Positions 32,958 to 39,888 of a stretch of 49,177 nucleotides of DNA are shown piece by piece. The position numbers and the translations under genes are program-made. Location: contig CAUAWV010000013.1 of NCBI GenBank assembly GCA_958433005.1, positions 1-49,177 on the forward strand. The letters run 5' to 3'. Source of the stretch: an uncultured Collinsella sp. (GTDB lineage: Bacteria; Actinomycetota; Coriobacteriia; Coriobacteriales; Coriobacteriaceae). The notes under the pieces were generated by a model. The model ran no database searches, was not told where the DNA came from, and was given only the letters and a program-made list of their open reading frames with translations. Position 1 is the stretch's first letter. Each line of letters opens with the position of its first letter.

Positions 32958-34085
32958 ATGACGACTTCTTATAAAACGATGGTGGTAAAGATCGGTTCGT
33001 CCACGGTGGTGGGCGCCGACGGCAAGGTCAACCGCGCCTTTATCGGCGGGCTTGCCGACCAGGCCGCAGCGCTGCGCGAGCTTGGCTGGCGCCTGATCGT
33101 GGTGAGCTCGGGCGCCATTGCCTGCGGCTATCCCGTGCTGGGCTTCGACCGTAAGCCGGTCGGCGACCTGCCGAGCCTGCAGGCCTGCGCCTCGGCCGGT
33201 CAGTGCATCATCTCGTCGGCCTACGACGAGGAGTTCCATGCGCGCGACCTGCTCACCTCGCTCGTGTTGCTCACGCGTCACGACACGGCGCGCCGCACGT
33301 CCTACCTGCACGCGCGCGACGCCCTGCTTCGCCTGGTGGAGCTCGGCGTGGTGCCGGTCGTCAACGAGAACGATACCGTCACCGTCGATGAGATCAAGTT
33401 TGGCGACAACGACACGCTGGCGGCGCTTGTGAGCTGCCTGGTTTCTGCCGATCTGTGCGTGACGCTCTCGGACATCGATGGCCTCTACACCGCCAATCCG
33501 CATGAGGATCCGACGGCCGAGTTTATCCCGGTCGTGCATAAGATCGATGCCAAGATTATCGCCTCGGCGGGCGATTCTTCCACATCGGTGGGTACGGGCG
33601 GCATGATCACCAAGATTCGCGCGAGCCGCATTCTCATGACGGCGGGCATTCAAAGCGTGATTTGCTCGGGCGAGGAGCCCGATGCGCTCGTGCGTCTGGC
33701 CCGCGGCGAGAGCGTGGGTACGCTGTTCGATCCGCCGGCGGAGCGCCTGGACATTGCGCCGCGCAAGTTGTGGATTGCACTGGGCGACAAGGCGCACGGC
33801 TCGGTGACGGTCGATGACGGCGCCGCGAAGGCGCTGGTCAGCCGCGGATCGTCGCTGCTCGCGGTGGGTATTCGCGAGGTCGATGGCCAGTTTGCCGAGG
33901 GCGATGTGCTCGACGTGTGCGACCCGAGCGGCATGGTTGTCGCCCGTGGTATCGCCGAGGCCGATTCGGACGTGCTGGAGCTTGCCGCCGGCCGCCGCCA
34001 GGACCAGATTGCCAGCAACCGCCTGCTCGCAGACCTGGCCGAGAAGCCCGCGATCCATAGGGACAACTTGATAGTGTTTGCATAA
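32958..34085 (+). CDS. proB: Glutamate 5-kinase
   Basis: First step of proline synthesis: phosphorylates glutamate to gamma-glutamyl phosphate. A 375-residue protein. The amino-acid-kinase domain begins MVVKIGSSTVV, with LIVVSSGAIACGY for the substrate pocket, NENDTVTVDEIKFGDNDTLAALV and LSDIDGLYTANP as hallmark ATP and Mg segments, then GTGGMITKIRAS. The C-terminal 90 residues (RKLWIALGDKAHGSVTVDDGA) are a PUA domain as in E. coli ProB, linked to feedback control by proline. The ATG at 32958 has a poor ribosome site. A terminator follows; proA is 1.6 kb away beyond an opposed gene. Confidence 0.95.
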   Translation: MTTSYKTMVVKIGSSTVVGADGKVNRAFIGGLADQAAALRELGWRLIVVSSGAIACGYPVLGFDRKPVGDLPSLQACASAGQCIISSAYDEEFHARDLLTSLVLLTRHDTARRTSYLHARDALLRLVELGVVPVVNENDTVTVDEIKFGDNDTLAALVSCLVSADLCVTLSDIDGLYTANPHEDPTAEFIPVVHKIDAKIIASAGDSSTSVGTGGMITKIRASRILMTAGIQSVICSGEEPDALVRLARGESVGTLFDPPAERLDIAPRKLWIALGDKAHGSVTVDDGAAKALVSRGSSLLAVGIREVDGQFAEGDVLDVCDPSGMVVARGIAEADSDVLELAAGRRQDQIASNRLLADLAEKPAIHRDNLIVFA

Positions 34086-34086
34086 A

Positions 34087-34135
34087 GAGAGGCAGCGCTG
34101 CGGCTCGTTTTGCCAGCAGTGCTGCCTCTCCTTTT
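34087..34135 (+). terminator. Terminator of proB
   Basis: Stem GAGAGGCAGC / GCTGCCTCTC with inner pairing, then CTTTTCC. It begins 2 bases after the stop codon. Confidence 0.88.
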
Positions 34136-34166
34136 CCGGCACTTGGGGACGTTCCTTATGTGCCGG
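34136..34166 (+). repeat. GGGAC-loop hairpin, CCGGCAC stem
   Basis: Stem CCGGCAC / GTGCCGG with loop TTGGGGACGTTCCTTAT, the same as unit 1 at 21411 but with the stem intact. A decayed second unit with GGGACACTCCTTTGC follows to about 34188. Confidence 0.75.
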
Positions 34167-34186
34167 CACTTTGGGACACTCCTTTG

Positions 34187-35605
34187 CTAGAAGATCTGGC
34201 GCAGGTCTCCGCGGTTGAGGGCTTCGTCGAAGAGGTGCTTGAACACCACGCTGCCGTGCAAGCCGTCGTGCTCGAACTCGTTGGTCACCCAGGCATGCGA
34301 GTTGCCCACGCGGCTGAGCGTATCGAGCTGCATGCCCGAGTCCACGTACATGTCATCGAAGTACACCGCGGCCTGCAGGGGCACCTCGTTGCACGCCAGG
34401 CGCTGCGGGTCATAGATCTTGTCCCAGCTGGTGTCTTCCATCAGCAGGTCCATGGCGGGCTTGAAGGGCTTGAGCTCGGGCATCTGCTCGAACATCCACG
34501 GGAACATGGCCTCGCCGGTAAACATGAGCGGGCGCGCGAGGGTGTCGAACTCGGCGTGGTGTGCCTTCTCTTCAGCTGCGGCCCAGCCAATGGGCATAGT
34601 GTCACCGTCGGCGTATATGAACTCCTGCAGCGTCCAGTACAGCGGATTCGTGCGCGTGTTGGTGCGCTCGAAGGCGCGCATCAAAAAGCTGTCGGATACC
34701 GAGGAGCCGCAGCTCAGCGTACCGTCGCCTGTAACAAACGCGTGATCGATAATCCAATGCATGCTCTCAAAGCTCGGCTTCATGCCAAAGTCGCTGCCCA
34801 TGAGTTGTAGGCGCTCGACCGTCATTGGCGAGCCGTCGGGCAGCACGGGCTTCTGAGCCTCGAGCGCATCGGCCAGGGCTGCCACGCGCTCGACATCGGC
34901 GGGGTAACGGTCGTAATACTGCTGCGTCTTGGCGGCCATGCGCGGGAAGGTGTGCGCGTAGACCTCGCTGGCGCTCGCCGGCACGTGCGGAATGCCGCCG
35001 CAGGTAAAGCTTGCCGCCACGCCCTCGGGGAAGAGCGACAGATAGCTCAACGTCAAAAAGCCGCCGTAGCTCTGCCCCAGTGTGACCCAGGGCTTGCCGC
35101 CAAAGCCCACCAGGCGCAGGTACTCAAAATCGCGCACGATGGAGCTGGCGAGGTGACGCTTGAGGAAGTCCGCCTGCGAGCGGGCCGCATCGGAGCCTGC
35201 CGCCTCGGCGCGCTCGCCCAGTGCGGCAATCGTGCGCCCGTCTACACAGCTACTGCGTCCGGTGCCGCGCTGGTCGGGCAGCACGACGCGGAAATGCTTG
35301 ACGGCCTCTTCGATCCAGCCATCGCTTGTGGGCGACAGCGGACGCGGGCTCTCGCCACCGGGGCCACCCTGCAAAAAGAGAAGGAGCGGCAGGTCGTCGT
35401 TGATGCGGTCGGGTGCGCAAACCACGCGGTAGAAGAGCTTGATGCTCTCGGGCGCACCGGCGATGGGTGTCGGTATAGCGCCGCGGCGCATGGTGCTGCC
35501 GACGGCCAGGAGCATCGGCTCCAGGCCGCGCCAGTCGAGGGGGACGTCGATGCTGTGGTCCTCGACATACAGGCCGGGGACGTGGTACGAAGTGATGAGG
35601 GCCAT
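34187..35605 (-). CDS. Alpha/beta hydrolase, proline-iminopeptidase-like (S33)
   Basis: A 472-residue cytosolic serine hydrolase. The oxyanion segment is LQGGPGGESP (about 75-84), followed by LPDQRGTGRSSC and the nucleophile elbow GQSYGGFL with Ser near 176. The lid is long (about 200-380) and a His near 430 (SHAWVTNEFEHDG) is likely catalytic. This is the S33 pattern of proline iminopeptidases of the larger type. ATG at 35605 follows GGAAG. It is opposite in strand to, and lies between, proB and proA. Peptide-derived proline release would fit the neighbourhood, though substrate is inferred. Confidence 0.82.
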   Translation of the reverse strand: MALITSYHVPGLYVEDHSIDVPLDWRGLEPMLLAVGSTMRRGAIPTPIAGAPESIKLFYRVVCAPDRINDDLPLLLFLQGGPGGESPRPLSPTSDGWIEEAVKHFRVVLPDQRGTGRSSCVDGRTIAALGERAEAAGSDAARSQADFLKRHLASSIVRDFEYLRLVGFGGKPWVTLGQSYGGFLTLSYLSLFPEGVAASFTCGGIPHVPASASEVYAHTFPRMAAKTQQYYDRYPADVERVAALADALEAQKPVLPDGSPMTVERLQLMGSDFGMKPSFESMHWIIDHAFVTGDGTLSCGSSVSDSFLMRAFERTNTRTNPLYWTLQEFIYADGDTMPIGWAAAEEKAHHAEFDTLARPLMFTGEAMFPWMFEQMPELKPFKPAMDLLMEDTSWDKIYDPQRLACNEVPLQAAVYFDDMYVDSGMQLDTLSRVGNSHAWVTNEFEHDGLHGSVVFKHLFDEALNRGDLRQIF

Positions 35606-35717
35606 GTGAGTCTTCCGTTCGTTGCGGTGTTTCGGGTTGACCAATTCTACCGCCGCGGGCGAGGCCATGCGCAAATCGGCTACCATGGTTGCAAACTTCT
35701 AGGAGAAAGGGCCGCCC

Positions 35718-37004
35718 ATGTCGGTCGATATAGCCACGTATGTCCACGATCTTGCCGTTGCCGCCAAGGCAGCGTCGGCCTCGCTTGCCACGGCGAGCGA
35801 TGAACAGCGCCAGGAGGCCGTGCGCGCCATGGCCGCGGCGCTGCGCGACGGCGTCGACTCCATCGTCGCCGCCAACGAGCTCGATATGTCCGCTGCGCGC
35901 GATGCGGGTACCTCGGCCGGACTGCTCGATCGTCTGCTGCTGACGCCCGAGCGCGTCGAGGGCATGGCCGCCGGCCTGGAAAAGCTCGCCGAGCTGCCCG
36001 ATCCCGTGGGCCGCGTGCTCGACCACCGCGTGCTTGCAAGCGGCGTGGACCTGACCCGTGTGAGTGTGCCGCTGGGCCTGGTCGCCATGGTTTACGAGGC
36101 GCGTCCCAACGTGACGGCCGACGCCGCGGGCATCTGCATCCGTACCGGCAACGCCTGCATTCTGCGCGGCGGCTCGCTGGCCTATCACTCGTGTGCCATG
36201 ATTTCTGAGCTGCTGGCCGATGCGCTCGAGGCCAAGGGCTTCCCGCGCGAGGCCGTGTCGATGATCGAGTCCACCGACCGCGAGGCCACTGGCGAGCTCA
36301 TGAAGCTCCGCGGTGTTGTCGACGTACTCATTCCGCGCGGCGGTGCAGGCCTGATCCAGCGCTGCGTGCGCGAGTCGCTCGTTCCGGTGATCGAGACGGG
36401 CACGGGTAACTGCCACATCTACGTGCATGAATCCGCCGACTTCGATAAAGCGCTCAATATTATCGTCAACGCTAAGACGCAGCGCGTGGGCGTGTGCAAT
36501 GCCGCCGAGTCGCTGCTGGTCGACCGTGCCGTGGCCGATGCGTTTTTGCCTGCGGTCGTGGCCGTGCTGCATGACCACGGCGTGCTCATTCACGGCGACG
36601 AGGCCACGTGCGCCGCATGCGCCGACACCGGGCTTGCCGAGGGCGATGACTACGTTGCCGCGACTGAGGAGGACTGGGGTCGCGAGTATCTGGCGCTCGA
36701 GATGAGCGTGAAGGTCGTGGCGAACGAGGACGAGGCCATCGCGCACATCAACCGCTACGGCACGATGCACTCCGAGGCCATCGTTGCAGAGGACACGGAT
36801 GCTTGCGAGCGCTTCCTGGACGAGGTCGATGCCTCGGCCGTGTATGCCAACGCCAGCACGCGCTTTACCGACGGCGGCGAGTTTGGCCTGGGCGCCGAGA
36901 TTGGCATCTCGACCCAAAAGCTCCACGCCCGCGGCCCCTTTGCCGCCGAGGCCCTCACCACCTACAAATACAAGCTCCGCGGCACCGGCCAGGTCCGCCC
37001 CTAA
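35718..37004 (+). CDS. proA: Gamma-glutamyl phosphate reductase
   Basis: Second step of proline synthesis: NADPH-dependent reduction of gamma-glutamyl phosphate. A 428-residue aldehyde-dehydrogenase-fold enzyme. The segments VPLGLVAMVYEARPNVTADAA, LRGGS, LIPRGG and VIETGTGNCHIYV are hallmarks, and the catalytic Cys follows in QRVGVCNAAESLLVD. Full length. ATG at 35718 follows AGGAGAAAGG. Its TAA lies in the base of a GGGACAG hairpin and its own terminator is 51 bases further on. Separate from proB, so the two probably are transcribed independently. Confidence 0.95.
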   Translation: MSVDIATYVHDLAVAAKAASASLATASDEQRQEAVRAMAAALRDGVDSIVAANELDMSAARDAGTSAGLLDRLLLTPERVEGMAAGLEKLAELPDPVGRVLDHRVLASGVDLTRVSVPLGLVAMVYEARPNVTADAAGICIRTGNACILRGGSLAYHSCAMISELLADALEAKGFPREAVSMIESTDREATGELMKLRGVVDVLIPRGGAGLIQRCVRESLVPVIETGTGNCHIYVHESADFDKALNIIVNAKTQRVGVCNAAESLLVDRAVADAFLPAVVAVLHDHGVLIHGDEATCAACADTGLAEGDDYVAATEEDWGREYLALEMSVKVVANEDEAIAHINRYGTMHSEAIVAEDTDACERFLDEVDASAVYANASTRFTDGGEFGLGAEIGISTQKLHARGPFAAEALTTYKYKLRGTGQVRP

Positions 37005-37041
37005 ACCTACCAAAAAGGGACAGGTTTATTTTGGCAGGTTT
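37003..37041 (+). repeat. GGGACAG hairpin fused to the proA stop codon
   Basis: AAACCTACCAAAA / TTTTGGCAGGTTT stem (one A-C mismatch), loop AGGGACAGGTTTA. The first two A residues are the end of proA's TAA (37002-37004). Confidence 0.83.
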
Positions 37042-37054
37042 TATCTGCGGTTTT

Positions 37055-37083
37055 GCCGGGCGACACGTTCGCCCGGCTTTTTT
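37055..37083 (+). terminator. Terminator of proA
   Basis: Stem GCCGGGCGA / TCGCCCGGC, 5-base loop, then six T residues; located after the GGGACAG hairpin. Confidence 0.9.
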
Positions 37084-37175
37084 CTCCGCATAACTTTTTT
37101 GCCTTTCGGCTTGAGCCGCGGCGATATACGATAGTGACACCGTGTCCTAACATCGACTCACCTGGAGGTATTGCC

Positions 37176-37775
37176 ATGTCCCAGACGCTCACCGCCGGAA
37201 TCACCCGCGACCGCGCATTCGAACTGCTCAACGAGCACAACAAGGACCCGTTTCACATTACCCATGGCGAGACGGTTGAGGGCACCATGCGCTACTTTGC
37301 GCGCGAGTTCGACCCCGAGAACGAGGAGTTTTGGGGCATCGTCGGCCTGCTGCACGACTTGGATTGGGAGGAGCATGAGGACGACCCCATGAACCACACC
37401 ATCTATACTGCCGAGATTCTTAAGGGTGAAGGTGCGTCTCCCGAGCTCATTCGCGCCATCCAGACGCACACGTCGGACTTCAACACCTCGCTGCCCAAAC
37501 CCGAGCTGCAGATGGAAAAGATCCTGTTTGCCTGCGATGAGCTCACCGGCCTGATCGGCGCCGCCGTCATCATGCGCCCGAGCAAGAGCGTTATGGACTT
37601 TACGACCAAGTCGCTCAAGAAGAAGTTCAAGGACAAGCGCTTTGCCGCCGGCTGCTCGCGCGACGTGATTTCGCAGGGCGCCCTGATGCTCGGCTGGGAG
37701 CTCCCCGAGCTCTTTGACCGCACCATCGCGGCCATGCAGTCCTTCGCGCCCGACCGCGACACCTTCCAGGCCTAA
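37176..37775 (+). CDS. HD-domain protein (putative phosphohydrolase)
   Basis: A 199-residue cytosolic protein. The metal site is spread over HGETVEG (about 30-36), LLHDLDWEEHEDDP (the HD pair near 58-59) and ADELTG-type segment ACDELTGLIGAAV; HTIYTAEILKGEG carries another His. It resembles the single-domain HD hydrolases of the HDIG group, whose substrates are commonly nucleotides or are unknown. The C-terminal helix has KSVMDFTTKSLKKKFKDKRFAAG. ATG at 37176 follows CTGGAGG. The stop codon is part of a GGGACAG hairpin, and a terminator follows. Confidence 0.88.
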   Translation: MSQTLTAGITRDRAFELLNEHNKDPFHITHGETVEGTMRYFAREFDPENEEFWGIVGLLHDLDWEEHEDDPMNHTIYTAEILKGEGASPELIRAIQTHTSDFNTSLPKPELQMEKILFACDELTGLIGAAVIMRPSKSVMDFTTKSLKKKFKDKRFAAGCSRDVISQGALMLGWELPELFDRTIAAMQSFAPDRDTFQA

Positions 37776-37810
37776 CCTGCCAAAAAGGGACAGGTTTATT
37801 TTGGTAGGTT
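37774..37810 (+). repeat. GGGACAG hairpin fused to the HD gene stop codon
   Basis: AACCTGCCAAAA / TTTTGGTAGGTT stem (one G-T), loop AGGGACAGGTTTA; the AA of the TAA at 37773-37775 starts the stem. Nearly identical to the unit at 37003. Confidence 0.85.
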
Positions 37811-37817
37811 TTATCTG

Positions 37818-37861
37818 GGAAAACGCTTCCGTTGGATGTTATTCAGCGGAAGCGTTTTCTG
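37818..37861 (+). terminator. Terminator of the HD gene
   Basis: Stem GGAAAACGCTTCCG / CGGAAGCGTTTTCT with a loop of 15 bases, followed by GTTTG. Confidence 0.82.
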
Positions 37862-37945
37862 TTTGACATGGTGAAGCTGGCGAATGGCGGCGCCTCGCGG
37901 CAGACAGCTGCGCTTCGCCGTATCCGTAACTCGGCAAACGCGACG

Positions 37946-38704
37946 CTACGACGCGTTCTTGATAATCCATGTTCCCAGTCCGGTCAGCAGCTGAACCTGC
38001 TTAATCGTTAGCCCTTGTTTTCGAAGCGCGAGAATCGCCTCATTGCGAAGTGGCTTGGAGGCGGATTTGAGTTCCGTCGGAGCACATCCTGCGACACTCT
38101 GCACGATTGCCGTGCCAAATTCGCATAGATCTTCCTCGCGAACCTTGGCTGTTGCGCTGGGGCGATAGGGAAGCGACGGCGTACTTTCCATGAGCCGAAG
38201 GTATGAGCGAGGTGTTGGGAATATAACACCGACAACGCTGCCGGTAACATGCGGCCGTGACCTGGCACTCATGAGATACTCGCGATGGCTGCTCCAGGGA
38301 TATTCGTCGTATGCTGCCAGTCCCGCTTTTTGTGGATTCAAATGAATGTATCGAATTGCCTCGAGTAAATATACTTCTGACTTAATGGGCGAATCCCAAA
38401 ACCGCTCCTGAAACACGTGGCCGATATGCCCCGTCCGCGCATTGTACCTGCCCGCATACGATACGGCTATCGCATGCATCGCGTCGCTCTTGCGGTCGTC
38501 CGGATCGTCGATGAGCAGATGAATGTGGTTTCCCATAAGGCACCAAGCGATAAGCTCGATATTGTGTTTGGGGAGGATCGCATCGAGGATCTGAAGCATG
38601 GCGATTCGGTCCTCGGCATCGTCAAACAGCAATTGCCCTCCGTTTCCACGCAACGTGATGTGGAAATAACCGGTTGGTGACTTTGAACGAGGTTTTCTCG
38701 GCAT
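37946..38704 (-). CDS. Y1/RAYT-type transposase (REP-associated tyrosine transposase)
   Basis: A 252-residue HUH single-strand transposase. The N-terminal basic stretch MPRKPRSKSP is followed by GYFHITLRGN; the metal-binding HUH motif is NHIHLLI (His60, His62) and the catalytic Tyr is probably Tyr83 in YAGRYNAR. IRYIHLNPQKAGL and YPWSSHREY are hallmarks of the Transposase_17/RAYT group. The last 35 residues (NEAILALRKQGLTIKQVQLLTG) look like a helix-turn-helix extension. ATG at 38704 follows AAAGGAGG; an open frame upstream is not family-like. It stands alone, AT-richer than neighbours, between two inverted GGGACAG hairpins. I infer these hairpins may be its DNA targets. Confidence 0.9.
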   Translation of the reverse strand: MPRKPRSKSPTGYFHITLRGNGGQLLFDDAEDRIAMLQILDAILPKHNIELIAWCLMGNHIHLLIDDPDDRKSDAMHAIAVSYAGRYNARTGHIGHVFQERFWDSPIKSEVYLLEAIRYIHLNPQKAGLAAYDEYPWSSHREYLMSARSRPHVTGSVVGVIFPTPRSYLRLMESTPSLPYRPSATAKVREEDLCEFGTAIVQSVAGCAPTELKSASKPLRNEAILALRKQGLTIKQVQLLTGLGTWIIKNAS

Positions 38705-38948
38705 GGCCCCTCCTTTAGCTTGGATGGGCTGAAGATACCTCATTCGGGGGCTTCGGTTGTCGAGATTCAGTTCACCGACTATAGCTGCTACCTGCCGAAA
38801 TATAATTGCGTTTTCAAATTGATGCTTTTTAATGGTAATTGAGTAAGACGGGCGCGCTTGTTGTGGATGCGGGCGTTGGTTACGTCGATCTGGACGGCCC
38901 TCGCGTGATGTCATCGCAAATGGGCTTCACGCATTTTTGCGGCGATAG
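38705..38948. other. Region upstream of the RAYT gene
   Basis: AT-rich promoter-side region of the transposase. No clear -35/-10 pair, gene or repeat seen apart from the terminator and hairpin that follow at 38949-39062. Confidence 0.45.
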
Positions 38949-38995
38949 AAAAATGGTCGGGCGCTCTTAAACAAAACGGAGCACCCGACCATTTA
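38949..38995 (-). terminator. Terminator of the CarD-like gene
   Basis: Stem AAATGGTCGGGCGCTC / GAGCACCCGACCATTT with one mismatch, followed on the minus strand by TTTTTC. It lies 66 bases beyond the CarD stop, after the GGGACAG hairpin. Confidence 0.88.
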
Positions 38996-39025
38996 CTGAT
39001 TGTTTGTTGATGTTTGGCCAGATAG

Positions 39026-39062
39026 AACCTGCCAAAATAAACCTGTCCCTTTTTGGCAGGTT
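39026..39062 (-). repeat. GGGACAG hairpin fused to the CarD-like gene stop codon
   Basis: Minus strand: AACCTGCCAAAA / TTTTGGCAGGTT stem, loop AGGGACAGGTTTA. The AA of the TAA at 39061-39063 starts the stem. It is inverted relative to the copy at 37774 on the other side of the RAYT gene. Confidence 0.85.
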
Positions 39063-39546
39063 AGTTGAGGGCGGCTTGGGCTAGGCGGGCTTCGGCGGCC
39101 TCCTCGGTGACGCCCAATGCCACGGCGAACTCCTCGATGGAGCGGCGCTTGGCTTCCTTGAGTACACGCATATAGTAAGAGCTGGGCTTTTTATCGGCTT
39201 CCTCGGCCTGGCGAATGCGGTGCATCATGGTCTTTGCCACGCGGACCGTCTCGGGCGCGCCCAGCTTGAGCTGCTGCTTAAAGTGTGTCTCTTCAAGCGA
39301 GCTGTTGCGCTCGGTAAAGGTGTCGCACTCCAGCTCGTCATAGTGGCTCAGCAGATGCTCGGCATCTTGCTGAGAGATGGCGGCATGCAGACGGTCGGCC
39401 TGCGCCACGGGGTACATAAGGATCGTCTGCGCATGCCCCTGCTTGGCCTCGAGCAACAACATGGGCTGCGGCGTGTCGTCCCTAAAACCGACGACGGTGC
39501 AGACTCCCTGACCCGGATGAATGACGTGTTGACCGATTGAGAACAT
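39061..39546 (-). CDS. CarD/CdnL-like transcription regulator
   Basis: A 161-residue cytosolic protein that should bind RNA polymerase. The N-terminal Tudor-like domain (CarD_TRCF) begins MFSIGQHVIHPGQGVCTVVGF, and the following 40 residues fit the polymerase-beta contact. The C-terminal part (about 75-161) is helical with the basic segment RVLKEAKRRSIEEFAVALG typical of the DNA-minor-groove module of CdnL. ATG at 39546 follows GGAGG. Likely affects open-complex stability at rRNA and other promoters. Transcribed alone, with its own hairpin and terminator. Confidence 0.9.
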   Translation of the reverse strand: MFSIGQHVIHPGQGVCTVVGFRDDTPQPMLLLEAKQGHAQTILMYPVAQADRLHAAISQQDAEHLLSHYDELECDTFTERNSSLEETHFKQQLKLGAPETVRVAKTMMHRIRQAEEADKKPSSYYMRVLKEAKRRSIEEFAVALGVTEEAAEARLAQAALN

Positions 39547-39888
39547 GCTACCTCCAACTTATACGAATTTACGTATGTCTAGAATAACACGCTGACGTGC
39601 GCAAATCCTCGCTTTATGCAGGAAAAGCACACAACTCTGATAGGTAAGAGTATTCGATAAAAGACACAGCTCATTCACACCTTTATGCATTTTCAACGCG
39701 TGCATAATCTGCAGGCAGACTGGCATCTTTGAGTGACTCCATACAAGCTGTAGTCAATTTTGTGCATATGCAATTTCGATTGGCTTTACCCTGCGACAGT
39801 GTCCCTCGCTTGTGATAGAGTGCTACAAACTCTGGCTTTTGCCCTACGAGTGACCAAGAGCTCGGGGGCTTTAACACAAGGAGGATCT
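39547..39888. other. Intergenic region before argS
   Basis: AT-rich divergent promoter region of the CarD-like gene and argS. Near 39830 a TTGTGATAGAG resembles an extended -10, but its -35 is poor. No T-box or other RNA motif and no gene seen. Confidence 0.45.

Noticed and set aside
37003..37041. GGGACAG hairpin as the proA terminator
   Set aside because: A stronger classical terminator with six T residues lies at 37055-37083, and the same doubling is seen for two other genes, so the hairpin needs another explanation.
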